A stretch of DNA of 64,000 nt from Palsa-1233 sp031367105 (GCA_031367105.1 JANLPG010000145.1:62001-126000), one strand, 5' to 3'; shown: positions 24,762 through 33,533, numbered from the stretch's first letter. A program made the numbers and translations. The notes: a model not told the origin generated them from the letters alone.

Positions 24762-25031
24762 TCAGGCGGTCGCAGACTCGAGCGGATACACCGACACCTT
24801 CATCCGGTTCTTGTCCTTCCGTTCGAACTTCACGACGCCATCGATATACGTGTGGAGCGAGTCATCCTTGGCCTTGAAGACATTCTTGCCCGGGTGAAAC
24901 TTGGTCCCGCGCTGCTTCACCAGAATGCTGCCCGATGTCACCCGCTCGCCCCCGAAGTGCTTGACGCCGAGAAACTGCGGATTCGAATTGCGACCGTTGC
25001 GGCTGGAGCCGACGCCCTTTTTATGAGCCAC
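24762..25031 (-). CDS. rpmA: 50S ribosomal protein L27
   Basis: This 89-residue L27 lies near the peptidyl-transferase centre. The N-terminus AHKKGVGSSRNGRNSNPQ and the core LGVKHFGGERVTSGSILVKQRG are family-defining. There is no Firmicute-style cleavable leader. The GTG start follows GAGG by 6 nt. It lies 8 nt after rplU, forming the usual L21-L27 pair, and ends before a strong hairpin. Confidence 0.98.
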   Translation of the reverse strand: MAHKKGVGSSRNGRNSNPQFLGVKHFGGERVTSGSILVKQRGTKFHPGKNVFKAKDDSLHTYIDGVVKFERKDKNRMKVSVYPLESATA

Positions 25032-25039
25032 CTTTTACC

Positions 25040-25357
25040 TCAACCCAGCTGGACGTCAGTGATGCGGACTTCGGTGTACTTCTGCCGATGCCCGGTCTTC
25101 CGCCGATAGTTCTTCCGGCGCTTGAACTTGAAGACGTAGATCTTGGCTTCCTTCCCGTGTCCAACCACCTCGACGGTGACCTTGGCGCCAGCAACCGTGG
25201 GCACGCCGGCCGTGATGGTGTCGCCCGTCGAGGTCAGCAGCACCTCGTCGAAGGTGACCACGTCGCCAGCGGCCTTCTTCTCCATCAATGGCAGGCGGAG
25301 CGTCGCGCCCATCTCTGCGCGGAATTGCTTCCCCAATGCCTTGAAAATCGCGTACAT
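25040..25357 (-). CDS. rplU: 50S ribosomal protein L21
   Basis: This is a 105-residue L21. MYAIFKALGKQFRAEMG at the start and KFKRRKNYRRKTGHRQKYTEVRI near the C-terminus (split here between the RRKNYRRK and GHRQ motifs) define the family. The ATG at 25357 is chosen because it gives the standard N-terminus and has AGGG upstream. A strong promoter sits about 43 nt before it and rpmA follows 8 nt after. Confidence 0.97.
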   Translation of the reverse strand: MYAIFKALGKQFRAEMGATLRLPLMEKKAAGDVVTFDEVLLTSTGDTITAGVPTVAGAKVTVEVVGHGKEAKIYVFKFKRRKNYRRKTGHRQKYTEVRITDVQLG

Positions 25358-25399
25358 AGCGCCCTTTTGGTCCGTGTATTCCAACACGCCTAGCCATCA

Positions 25400-25428
25400 A
25401 TTATAGGCCATTCCAACCTGCCCCGCAA
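25400..25428 (-). promoter_or_regulatory. sigma-70-type promoter for rplU-rpmA
   Basis: On the minus strand a perfect TATAAT (25405-25400) is preceded, after a 17-nt spacer, by TTGCGG (25428-25423). It lies in the 78-nt gap between the RNase E/G stop and rplU and would start transcription about 35 nt before the rplU ATG. This is the clearest promoter in the window. Confidence 0.75.
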
Positions 25429-25435
25429 CCCCAAG

Positions 25436-27073
25436 CTACGCCACGGCATAGAGTTCAGTAACGTCGCGGCCGGCCGGCCGCGACATCAACCTGAACTCGT
25501 CCAGACGGAGCATTGGGTCGTCCCGGACCTCGAGTTCGAGCCCACCCTGGCGGCCGAGGGCGCCGACCAGCTTTGGCTCCTCTTCCAGGATGTAGAGGGC
25601 GACGTCGGGGTGCAGCCGGATCGCGAGTCGGCGCTCCTTCTGTTCGATGCCGGCCCGTTTCAGCGCCCGCTCCAGCCGGCGCGTCACGATTTCCGGGGAG
25701 AATACCCGCCCGGTCCCGTGACAGGTATTGCATTCGCGGGTCATCGAAGCCCAGAGTGAGGGGCGGACCCGCTGCCGCGTCATCTCGATCAGCCCGAGCT
25801 CGGACACGGCGAATGCCCGGGTTCGGGCCCGGTCGCGGCCCAGATGCGTCCGCAGCTCAGCGAGCACCCGATCGCGGTTCGCCTTCGACTCCATATCGAT
25901 GAAGTCGGCAACGATGATGCCGCCGACATCCCGCAGCCGGATCTGCCGGGCGATCTCGCGAGCCGCCTCGACGTTGGTGCGGAGGATGGTCTTCTCCGGG
26001 TCGCGCTTGCCAGTATAGCGGCCGGTATTCACGTCGATCGAGACCAGCGCCTCGGTCGGCTGGATGATGACGTAGCCGCCGGTCGGCAGTTCCACCCGGG
26101 GCTTGAAGAGGTCACGAATCTCCTCCTCAATCCGGAACAGGTCGAAGAGCGGTTGCGGGTCCTGATAGTAGTGCACCCGATCGATCAGTTCGGGATCAAT
26201 CTGTTCGAGATACTGCAGGATTTCCTGGTGGAGTTCGCGAGAATCCACCCAGAGCGCGTCGACCTTGTCGGAGAAGACATCGCGCACCAGGCTGCGGGTC
26301 AGCGAGGCCTCGCGATGCAGCAATGCCGGCGCCTTGCGGACGTGCTGCTCCTTCCGCTTCACCTTGGTCCAGGTCCCGACCAGCGACTCGATTTCGCGGC
26401 GGAAGTGATCCTCCGTCACGCCTTCGGCAACGGTCCGCACGATGACCCCGCCGGCATCCTTCGGCAGGAGGCGGGAGACCATTTCGCGCAGTTTGGTGCG
26501 TTGCTCGCGGTTCTCGATCTTGCGGGAGATGCCGACCTTGGAGGCATACGGCATGTACACGAGAAAGCGTCCGGCCAGTGAGATCTGCGCCGTGACGCGA
26601 CATCCCTTGGTCGAGATCGGCTCCTTGGTGATCTGCACCGGGAGCGTCTGCCCCTTCTTGAGGATCTCCGAAATGTCGGGGACTGCGCGACGAGCGCCGA
26701 CTTCGCGCTTGCCACCGACCCCGCGACGCTTGGCCGATGCCGCAGGATCCGCGGCTTCAGCACCCTCCCCCTCGCCGTCTGGGTCGGATTCTGCCCCAGC
26801 TTCCTCCTCGACGTCCTCGATTTCGGCAGGATCATCGTCTTCTTCAGGCTCCAGCAGGTCGGACGCGTGAAGAAACGCGCTCTTTTCGAGCCCGATGTCT
26901 ACGAACGCTGCCTGGATGCCCGGGAGGACCGCCTCGACCCGCCCGAGGTAGACGTCACCGACTGAACGACGGTGATCCGGACGATCGACGAGGAGCTCGA
27001 CCAGGCGGTCGTCCTCGAGAATTGCCACCCGCGTCTCGCGGGGGGTACCTGAGATCAGAATTTCGCGCTTCAC
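25436..27073 (-). CDS. ribonuclease E/G family protein
   Basis: This 545-residue endoribonuclease acts in rRNA maturation and mRNA decay. An N-terminal S1 domain (VGDVYLGRVEAVLPGIQAAF) is split by an acidic, low-complexity insertion at about residues 74-131 that ends in a basic patch (AKRRGVGGKREVGARR). The catalytic core has the metal-binding aspartates in SIDVNTGRYTG and IIVADFIDM. A CNTCHGTGR zinc-link motif follows, then a short C-terminal domain. There is no long RNase E scaffold tail, so it is closer to RNase G. The GTG start has no strong ribosome site. rplU and rpmA lie downstream with their own promoter. Confidence 0.94.
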   Translation of the reverse strand: MKREILISGTPRETRVAILEDDRLVELLVDRPDHRRSVGDVYLGRVEAVLPGIQAAFVDIGLEKSAFLHASDLLEPEEDDDPAEIEDVEEEAGAESDPDGEGEGAEAADPAASAKRRGVGGKREVGARRAVPDISEILKKGQTLPVQITKEPISTKGCRVTAQISLAGRFLVYMPYASKVGISRKIENREQRTKLREMVSRLLPKDAGGVIVRTVAEGVTEDHFRREIESLVGTWTKVKRKEQHVRKAPALLHREASLTRSLVRDVFSDKVDALWVDSRELHQEILQYLEQIDPELIDRVHYYQDPQPLFDLFRIEEEIRDLFKPRVELPTGGYVIIQPTEALVSIDVNTGRYTGKRDPEKTILRTNVEAAREIARQIRLRDVGGIIVADFIDMESKANRDRVLAELRTHLGRDRARTRAFAVSELGLIEMTRQRVRPSLWASMTRECNTCHGTGRVFSPEIVTRRLERALKRAGIEQKERRLAIRLHPDVALYILEEEPKLVGALGRQGGLELEVRDDPMLRLDEFRLMSRPAGRDVTELYAVA

Positions 27074-27611
27074 GGCAGTCCCTCGCGGAGGTCACGCGCC
27101 GCATCGCGGCACCCCCCGCGTCTCGAAGGGGCAAAGGCCGTCGCACCATCAGGGCGACGGGTCGCCGGCACACGTACCGCTCCCGTCCCGCCGCGAGGCA
27201 AGGACCGAGGCGAAGCGTCGGCGAGAGCCCCGACCACCACCGGATACGGCGGGTGACCACGGATGCGCTCGAACGATTGGCGTCGAGGGCGCCCGAGGTC
27301 CACCCGGCGGGAGCCGGGGGTCGGAGCTGTCGCAGGTCTGAAAGGCGCTGCGCAAGAGGAGCCGGACGGAGCCGGTGGAGGACACCAGAGGTGGTACATA
27401 CAACCCGACGGGCCAGGGCCGAGGCCTTGCCGATGAGACCGATCCAGGCGGAGCGGAACTGGGGTTGCATAGTCGAAATCTAGGAACCACAGTGACTTAC
27501 GGCAATAGAGCTGGCCACCCCTAGTCGCCGGATGGGGCCTGTGATGCAGTCCCGCAAAAGGTATATTTGACGAATTCCGACGCCTCGTACTCCCTTGAGT
27601 GGGCCCACTAA
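27074..27611. other. 538-bp gap with no supported gene
   Basis: Between the RNase E/G start and the plus-strand metalloprotease lipoprotein all three minus frames stay open for about 110 codons, as expected at this GC. None has a recognisable protein, and third-position GC is only about 69-76 percent in the two frames I counted. One frame (27070-27399) ends in a TGA overlapping the RNase GTG, but that overlap arises whenever GTG is followed by A. I looked for RNase P, tmRNA and SRP RNA signatures and saw none. A possible extended -10 (AAAGGTATATT, ending 27567) serves the plus-strand gene. Confidence 0.5.
27598..27609. promoter_or_regulatory. 12-bp palindrome covering the ribosome-binding region
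   Basis: AGTGGGCCCACT is a perfect palindrome ending 2 nt before the ATG of the metalloprotease lipoprotein. No separate Shine-Dalgarno is visible, so the sequence would occupy or replace the ribosome site. A protein-binding or translation-control role is possible; chance is not excluded. Confidence 0.4.
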
Positions 27612-29423
27612 ATGATGCGCAGAGCCCGTGCGATCGCGCGGATGAGCGGCATTCTCCTCCTGGCTGCCGCCTGTGGTGGCACTCCGGATCAGATCGGCCC
27701 GCCCGCGGCTGTGGAGATCGTCGCCGGGAACAACCAGTCGGCGGTAGTAGGCCAGGTGGTGCCGGTGGCCCCGACCGTGAGAGTTCGCGATGCCGGTGGC
27801 CACGGGCTGACCGCCATCGTGGTCCGTTTCACTGTGGTTGCCGGCGGAGGCAGCATTGCCGCAGACTCCGCGCTCACCGATGCCAATGGCGTGGCCGTGG
27901 CACCGGCCTGGACGCTCGGCACGACCATCGGCATCAACAGCCTGCGGGCGCAGGCCTCCGGCCTCACCGTCAGCACCACCATCACCGCAATTGCGCTGGC
28001 TGGCCCACCAGCCTTGGTGAGCGTGGCGGCTCAGCAGATCTTCACAGCATTGGTGAGCACTGCCGTTGCGACTCGACCAACTGTGCGAGTGACCGATGCC
28101 AACGGAAATCCTGTCGCCGGCGTGACCGTGACCTTCACTGTCACCTTCAACAACGGTACGGTGACCGGCGGCACGCAGGTCACCGATGCCCAGGGTCTCG
28201 CCACGGTAGGCAGTTGGACCCTCGGCAGCGGAACCGGGCTGAACCGGTTGACGGCAACTGTCGCTGGACTGAATCCGGTGGTGTTTGAAGCGCAGGGGCT
28301 GACCTCCACTCCGTCGCTTGTGGCAGTCTCCCCCACGACACAAACCGGCTTCTTCGGTGCAATGGTCCCGCGGGTGCCTCAGGTCCGGGTGACCAACAGC
28401 CAGGGACAGATCCTCCCGAATATGCCAGTGCAGTTTGCAGTCATCAGCGGCGACGCCACCATTGTTGGTGGGCAGACTGTTTCCGACCCGGCCACTGGCA
28501 TCGCGGCCCCCGCTGATTGGCGCCTCGGACTCACCGGGAACTCCGCTACCGTTGAGGCCACCATTCCCGGCTTTCCTGGCCCCCGGGTGACATTCACGAG
28601 CAGTGGCACCTTTTCCCCTTACTTGATCGACGTCCGCTTCCTGAGCACGGCGACGCCGGCACAGCGCGACGCCTTCGCCTCGGCCGCCAACCGCTGGATG
28701 CAGATCATCGTCGCCGACATTCCCGACGTCCCGATCAATCTCACCGCCGGCACCTGCGCGAACGGCAATTCCCCCGCGATGAACGAGTCGGTCGATGATG
28801 TCGTGATCTTCGCCCAGGTCACCACCATCGACGGCCCCGGTGGCGTGCTGGGTTCCGCTGGGCCCTGCATTCGACGCACACAGGGATTCTTCACGGCGAT
28901 CGGCTCGATGCGCTTCGACGTGGCCGACCTGCTTGGGTTGCAGAACACCAACCGACTTGAGCCGGTGATCCTGCACGAGATGGCCCACGTGCTCGGCTTC
29001 GGCACGGTGTGGAGCGAACGCGGCGTGCTCGCTGGCGCCGGTGGATCGGATCCGGTGTTCACCGGAGCTGAGGCGTTGTCGCTCTGGCCGACGTTCAACC
29101 TCGGCTACACCGGCGCTCCCGTACCGGTGGAGAATCTCTTCGGTGCCGGCACCCGGGATTCCCACTGGAGGGAGAGTGTCTTCGTGAGCGAGTTGATGAC
29201 CGGATTCATCGAAGCGCCGGGTGTGCCGACGCCGCTGTCGAAGATCACCATCGCTTCATTCAAGGACATCGGCTACACCGTCAGCTACGCCACCGCCGAC
29301 TCGTACGCCGGCAACCTGATGGCAGCGCTGCGTATCGCCGGTGAACGGTCGCCGATCAATGACATCGTCGAGAAGGCGCATTGGGAGGTGACGCCACTCG
29401 GTATCCTTCAGCGAATCCCCTGA
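27612..29423 (+). CDS. secreted lipoprotein with Ig-like repeats and leishmanolysin-like (M8) metalloprotease domain
   Basis: This is a 603-residue lipoprotein. The signal peptide ends in LLLAAACGG with lipobox Cys21. Three bacterial Ig-like (Big_1/invasin-type) repeats follow at about 30-130, 131-233 and 234-338, marked by VRVxDAxG, VTFTV and DAQGLAT-type strands and ending in QGL or SSGTF. The C-terminal 260 residues form a zinc protease with HEMAHVLGFG at His455 and a downstream DSHWRESVF whose His is the likely third ligand, as in M8 peptidases. An SELMTG stretch follows. It is probably cell-surface anchored and degrades external protein. It is isolated on the plus strand and convergent with recQ. 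Confidence 0.88.
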   Translation: MMRRARAIARMSGILLLAAACGGTPDQIGPPAAVEIVAGNNQSAVVGQVVPVAPTVRVRDAGGHGLTAIVVRFTVVAGGGSIAADSALTDANGVAVAPAWTLGTTIGINSLRAQASGLTVSTTITAIALAGPPALVSVAAQQIFTALVSTAVATRPTVRVTDANGNPVAGVTVTFTVTFNNGTVTGGTQVTDAQGLATVGSWTLGSGTGLNRLTATVAGLNPVVFEAQGLTSTPSLVAVSPTTQTGFFGAMVPRVPQVRVTNSQGQILPNMPVQFAVISGDATIVGGQTVSDPATGIAAPADWRLGLTGNSATVEATIPGFPGPRVTFTSSGTFSPYLIDVRFLSTATPAQRDAFASAANRWMQIIVADIPDVPINLTAGTCANGNSPAMNESVDDVVIFAQVTTIDGPGGVLGSAGPCIRRTQGFFTAIGSMRFDVADLLGLQNTNRLEPVILHEMAHVLGFGTVWSERGVLAGAGGSDPVFTGAEALSLWPTFNLGYTGAPVPVENLFGAGTRDSHWRESVFVSELMTGFIEAPGVPTPLSKITIASFKDIGYTVSYATADSYAGNLMAALRIAGERSPINDIVEKAHWEVTPLGILQRIP

Positions 29424-29477
29424 CCGCCGCACTGGCCGTGCCAGAAGGCAGCGATCTCCCGGCGTGCGGTCCCGCTG

Positions 29478-30824
29478 TCACTTGCTCCGCCGGCAGCGGT
29501 CACAGCCTGCACACCGCACCACTCGTTCCCCGAACCAGGCCAGTAGCGCGGCGCGGCGGCAGCCCGGGCCCCGGGCGTAGTTGAGCATTGCGTCGAGCCG
29601 GCGTTCGGCCTCGCGTCGACGACGCCGTATTGCGATCCAATCGACCCGGCCGCGGTCAGGGCGAAGCTCCTCCGCGAGCCGGTCGGCAGCCGCAAGGATC
29701 GCAGCTGGCTGCCTGACGCGCTGGGTCGGGTCGCGCCAGAGCTGCTCCAAAAGTGATTCACTCGGGAAAGTCGTGGACAATTGCTGCCGTGGCATCACGG
29801 CATCGTGGGGGTGATAGTAGACAACGCAGTGCGCAATGTCTCCGTCCCGCCCGGCCCGCCCCGCTTCCTGATAGTACGACTCCGGTGTGCCCGGAATGGT
29901 CCAATGCACCACCAGCCGCACGTCCGGTTTGTCGATTCCCATCCCGAACGCGCAGGTCGCCACCACCACGCGGATCTTCGCCTCCAGGAATTGTTCGAGG
30001 CACTCCGAGCGCTCCCGAGCGGTGAGGCCGGCGTGATAGACCGCGACGGCGACTCCACTCTCCTTCAGCACGCGGGCGATGCCCTCCGTCAGACTGCGCG
30101 TCGGGGCGTAGACAATGGCTGTGCCGCGTGTTGTGCGCACCAGCACCACCAGCCGAGCGAGCCGGTCGTCACGGCTGACGACCGGCTGGACCTCGAAACG
30201 CAGATTGCGGCGATCAAAGGAGCCAACGATTTCCGCGGAGCCACGACGGAAGCCGAGCGATCGCACGATCTCTTCGCGGACGGCCTGGGTGGCGCTGCCG
30301 GTCAGCGCGACACACGGCGGCGCACCGAGGGCAACTCGCAGCCGACGCAATACGCGATATGCGGGGCGGAAATCGTGGCCCCACTCGACAATGCAGTGCG
30401 CTTCGTCTACAGCAAGCCGCGCGACCGCGACACCGCGCACGGCAAGTTCCTCGACCAGCCGCGGCAATCGCTCGGGTGCGACATACAGGAGCCGGAGGCG
30501 ACCCTGCGCCGCCTCGGCGAGGGTAGCGGACTGGGTCGCGTGATCGATCGAGCCGTTGAGCGCTGCGGCCGGCGCCCCTCGCCGCGTGAGTGCCGCGACC
30601 TGATCCTGCATCAGCGCGACCAGCGGTGATATTACGATCGTCAGGCCTGGCGCCACGAGTGCCGGTACCTGAAAGCAGATCGACTTCCCTCCCCCCGTCG
30701 GAAGGACAGCCAGCACGTCGCACCCGGCGAGCACCGGTTCGATCACCCGTGCCTGGAGCGGGCGAAAGTCCTGGTAGCCGAAAGTCCGGCGAAGCACCTG
30801 ACGGGCGACGGCGAGTGTGGGCAC
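29478..30824 (-). CDS. recQ: ATP-dependent DNA helicase RecQ
   Basis: RecQ is a 3'-5' helicase acting in recombination and fork repair. The 448-residue protein has the FGYQDFRPLQ motif 0, Walker A LPTGGGKS, VDEAHCIVEWGHDFRP (DEAH box plus aromatic-rich loop), and helicase motifs V and VI in ATCAFGMGIDKPDVR and YYQEAGRAGRDG. A short RQC-type zinc segment (CRRAALLAWFGE then CAGCDRC) closes it. The winged-helix and HRDC domains of E. coli RecQ are missing, so this is a short RecQ. It converges with the metalloprotease lipoprotein gene. Confidence 0.93.
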   Translation of the reverse strand: MPTLAVARQVLRRTFGYQDFRPLQARVIEPVLAGCDVLAVLPTGGGKSICFQVPALVAPGLTIVISPLVALMQDQVAALTRRGAPAAALNGSIDHATQSATLAEAAQGRLRLLYVAPERLPRLVEELAVRGVAVARLAVDEAHCIVEWGHDFRPAYRVLRRLRVALGAPPCVALTGSATQAVREEIVRSLGFRRGSAEIVGSFDRRNLRFEVQPVVSRDDRLARLVVLVRTTRGTAIVYAPTRSLTEGIARVLKESGVAVAVYHAGLTARERSECLEQFLEAKIRVVVATCAFGMGIDKPDVRLVVHWTIPGTPESYYQEAGRAGRDGDIAHCVVYYHPHDAVMPRQQLSTTFPSESLLEQLWRDPTQRVRQPAAILAAADRLAEELRPDRGRVDWIAIRRRRREAERRLDAMLNYARGPGCRRAALLAWFGERVVRCAGCDRCRRSK

Positions 30825-30896
30825 GCCAGAAAGTTGCGCAGCAGCGGTACCGGCGCTTGTGACGGGAAATTGCGGCGCGGCACTCCGAAACGAGGC

Positions 30897-31055
30897 TCAG
30901 GACTCCGGCGGAGTGCGCCGAGCGACAATCCGGAGGAGCAGCGCGACGCCAAGCACAGCAATCGCAGCCCAAGTCACCCGCCGGTCATCGCGCCAGAGCG
31001 CCAACACGGCCAGGAGGATGCCTGCCAGCGCGACGGGTATGCGGAGCCTGCTCAC
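30897..31055 (-). CDS. small two-helix membrane protein (52 aa), unknown function
   Basis: A 52-residue open frame from a GTG that overlaps the enoyl-CoA hydratase stop by 4 nt. It encodes MSRLRIPVALAGILLAVLAL, a short charged turn WRDDRRVTW, a second hydrophobic stretch AAIAVLGVALLLRIV, and a basic/polar end RRTPPES. This is the shape of a two-helix hairpin with the N-terminal arginines inside. Position and 4-nt overlap suggest it is translated with the acyl-CoA operon. No family is recognised. recQ follows 72 nt downstream. Confidence 0.6.
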   Translation of the reverse strand: MSRLRIPVALAGILLAVLALWRDDRRVTWAAIAVLGVALLLRIVARRTPPES

Positions 31056-31807
31056 GACTTCAGAAAAGCAGCAATTGCCTGCCGGAAATCGGGCGTGGCC
31101 CGCGAAAGTGCGTTCACCCTGGCCCCGAGCAGGATGCCCTCCTCAAACGTGCGCTCGTCGAGTCCGGTGAACAGCTGCTTCGTGAGGGCGAATGCGGTAG
31201 GGCTCTGGGTCGCGAGCTGACCGAGCAGCAGCGCCAGATCTGCCTCGAAGGTGTCGTCGGGTATGGCACGGCTGATCAGCCCCATCGTGAGCGCTTCGCT
31301 GGCCGAAATGGTCCGGCCGGTCGCTACCAGCTCGAAGGCGCGTTTCTCGCCCACGCTGCGGCGCAGTATCGTCATCACCATCGCCGGCACGAAGCCGCGA
31401 CCGATTTCAGGGTAGCCAAACGATGCCGAATCGGCCGCAACCACCAGGTCACACGCCGTCGCGAGTCCGGCGCCACCCGCCAGGGCGCGGCCGTGCACGA
31501 TCGCCACCGCGGGCTTGGGCAGCCGACGCAGCACCAGGAAGATCTCACCCAGGCGAAGTGCGGCCTGTTCATTCTCTGCCAGCGACCGGTCGGCTGAGGC
31601 GAGCAGTTCGTCGAGGTCGGCTCCCGCGCAGAAGTCCTTCCCAGCGCCCCGGATGGCGACGACCCGTACGGCCGCGTCGAGTTCGGCCCGGGCCAGCGAC
31701 TCCGCAAGCCCATCGAGCATCTGGACGCTGATGGCATTGCGCTTCTCAGGCCGATTGAGCGTCAGCGTCAGGACACCGTCGACCAAGGAACTGAGGAGCT
31801 CGCTCAC
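31052..31807 (-). CDS. enoyl-CoA hydratase/isomerase family protein
   Basis: This is a 251-residue crotonase-fold enzyme acting on acyl-CoAs. LNRPEKRNAISVQMLDGL, the oxyanion-hole GAGKDFCAGADL and GRALAGGAGLATACDL are present. Of the two glutamates of classic crotonase, the second is kept in FGYPEIGRG. The first (Glu in GGGxEL) is Gly here, as in many isomerases and other divergent members, so simple hydration is not certain. In this operon, next to AtuA and a carboxyltransferase, a methylglutaconyl- or isohexenylglutaconyl-CoA hydratase (AtuE-like) role is plausible. The GTG overlaps the upstream stop. Confidence 0.88.
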   Translation of the reverse strand: MSELLSSLVDGVLTLTLNRPEKRNAISVQMLDGLAESLARAELDAAVRVVAIRGAGKDFCAGADLDELLASADRSLAENEQAALRLGEIFLVLRRLPKPAVAIVHGRALAGGAGLATACDLVVAADSASFGYPEIGRGFVPAMVMTILRRSVGEKRAFELVATGRTISASEALTMGLISRAIPDDTFEADLALLLGQLATQSPTAFALTKQLFTGLDERTFEEGILLGARVNALSRATPDFRQAIAAFLKS

Positions 31808-32157
31808 GACAGCTGCTCTCGGGCACGCTTGGCAATCCTTCGGGGCACCTCAACCTCCATCCGAAGCAGTGCCGTGGAATACACCTTTCCCTGGGCATCG
31901 GTCTTCAGGGAGAGCGTGCCGCCACCATCGAGCGCCCCGTGGAGCAGGAAGTTCAGCGCGTTGAGATTCGGGAGTTCGAAGCGCTCCACGCCGCTGACCA
32001 TACCCTTGAAGTGCTTGGCAACGCGCTTGCGGGTGACTTGCTCCACGAGGATGGGGTAGAACTCCGGCTCGAGGGCGATCAGGCCGACGTTTGCGGTGTC
32101 GCCTTTGTCGCCCGAGCGCGCGTGCGCAAGAAATCGCAGCTGGACCATTGTTGCCAT
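31804..32157 (-). CDS. AtuA-associated small protein (AtuA-like ferredoxin-fold domain)
   Basis: This is a 117-residue protein with LAHARSGDKGDTANVGLIAL near the N-terminus, the signature of the domain found fused to or beside DUF1446/AtuA proteins. The centre carries LPNLNALNFLLHGALDGGG. Its start overlaps the AtuA stop by 1 nt, so the pair probably functions as one complex. The biochemical role is not established. It contains no predicted membrane segment or signal peptide. Confidence 0.83.
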   Translation of the reverse strand: MATMVQLRFLAHARSGDKGDTANVGLIALEPEFYPILVEQVTRKRVAKHFKGMVSGVERFELPNLNALNFLLHGALDGGGTLSLKTDAQGKVYSTALLRMEVEVPRRIAKRAREQLS

Positions 32158-33533
32158 CAGACCATCTCCACGCGGACGAAGGGTTCGATCCTGTCGCGAT
32201 CCATCAACGCGGGCCAGTACGCGACGATTTCCTCAACCGCTGGGCGTCCCCCGGCGAAGCCGGTGACGCTCGGAGGTCCAGTCAGTACCAATGGTGCGAT
32301 CTCGCGTGTGAATCGTTCCACCGCCGCTCGGTCGCCACCTCGCACCCCGATGCGCAACATCACTTCCGCCAGGTCGGGGGATGGAGTCCCTGCCAGGCGA
32401 CCGTGCGTTGCGTCCACACCCACATATTCGGTGAGGATCTGCTCAAAGGAGAGTCCGAGCGCAGTCAACCGCTTGCGGAGGATGCGGTCGGCTGCCTTGG
32501 CCTTGTCGAGGGCATCGGGCCAGGAGTAGACCAGCGAGCCGATCGCCTTATAACCGTAAAAGTACGCCACCGACACCTTGAGGAGTGGAGTCCGCGGTCG
32601 CCCCTGAATCCCGGAGACTCGCACCCGATTCTTTCCGACTTTCTTGAGCCGGATCGTGGTGAAATCGACGATGCCGTCGGGGGTGATGTAATTCGCGGGA
32701 TCGCCCATCTCGTAGACGAGCTGCTCGCTCACCGATGGCACGCTGACGACGCCACCGGTTCCCGGATGCTTGGTGACCACAAAGGAACCATCGGCCGACG
32801 CCTCGACCAACGGAAACCCAACGTCTTCAAGGCGCTTCACGGAACGCCAGTCGCGCAGCAGATTGCCCCCTGAACTCTGCGCGCCACACTCGAGGATATG
32901 CCCGGCAATCGTGCCGGCGGCGATCCGGTCCCAGTCATCGGCTGCCCATCCGAACTCGTGGACCAGCGGCCCGAGGGTGAGACCGGTGTCGGTGACTCTC
33001 CCGGTGATCACGATGTTGGCGCCGCGATCGAGCGCCTCTGCCACCGGCGCCATTCCGAGGTATGCATTGGCGGAGCGGACCCGATCGCGCACATCGGAAA
33101 GCGGTCGGCCGGTATCCATATTCGAGAACGCCTCACCTTCACCGATGAGGCGATCGAGCCGATCGAGGAGGTCGTCTCCCGTCACCAGCGCGATCCGGAT
33201 TCGATCGCCAACGCCAAGGCGTTCTGCCGCAGCGCGCACGGCCTCGGCGCAGCCACGCGGGTTCACACCGCCAGCGTTGGAGATCACCCGGATGCCGCGC
33301 TCGGCGACATCGGGGAGGATCCGCTCCATCTGGCCCACAAAGTCGCGGGCATAGCCCGCGCTGGGATCGCGGGATCGCTGCTTCTGCAGGATCGACATCG
33401 TGACCTCAGCCAGATAGTCCAGCACGAGATAGTCGATCGGGCCGCCCTGTACCTGGCGCATCGGCGCCTCGAGCCAGTCTCCCCAGAACCCCTGCCCGGC
33501 GGCGATGCGAACCGTCTGCTTCCGTTCCTTCAC
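32157..33533 (-). CDS. acyclic terpene utilization AtuA family protein (DUF1446)
   Basis: This is a 458-residue cytoplasmic protein of the DUF1446/AtuA family. The N-terminus GQGFWGDWLEAP, YLVLDYLAEVTMS, VISNAGGVNP and NIVITGRVTDTGLTLGPLVHEFGW are characteristic. In Pseudomonas the family is tied to citronellol and geraniol catabolism next to geranyl-CoA carboxylase, but its reaction is unknown. Here the neighbours are a carboxyltransferase, an enoyl-CoA hydratase and the AtuA-associated small protein, so a related branched acyl-CoA route is likely. GTG start, overlapping the S8 protease stop by 4 nt. Confidence 0.88.
   Translation of the reverse strand: MKERKQTVRIAAGQGFWGDWLEAPMRQVQGGPIDYLVLDYLAEVTMSILQKQRSRDPSAGYARDFVGQMERILPDVAERGIRVISNAGGVNPRGCAEAVRAAAERLGVGDRIRIALVTGDDLLDRLDRLIGEGEAFSNMDTGRPLSDVRDRVRSANAYLGMAPVAEALDRGANIVITGRVTDTGLTLGPLVHEFGWAADDWDRIAAGTIAGHILECGAQSSGGNLLRDWRSVKRLEDVGFPLVEASADGSFVVTKHPGTGGVVSVPSVSEQLVYEMGDPANYITPDGIVDFTTIRLKKVGKNRVRVSGIQGRPRTPLLKVSVAYFYGYKAIGSLVYSWPDALDKAKAADRILRKRLTALGLSFEQILTEYVGVDATHGRLAGTPSPDLAEVMLRIGVRGGDRAAVERFTREIAPLVLTGPPSVTGFAGGRPAVEEIVAYWPALMDRDRIEPFVRVEMV

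Noticed and set aside
27070..27399. Minus-strand open frame whose stop overlaps the RNase E/G GTG by 4 nt
   Set aside because: The overlap is automatic when GTG is followed by A. Third-position GC is about 69 percent, lower than in real genes here, and the Pro/Arg-rich product has no match.
27074..27611. RNase P RNA, tmRNA or SRP RNA in the long gap
   Set aside because: The conserved RNase P AGGAAAGTCC, the tmRNA alanyl-like ends and the SRP GGAA/AGCAG tetraloop region were not found on either strand.
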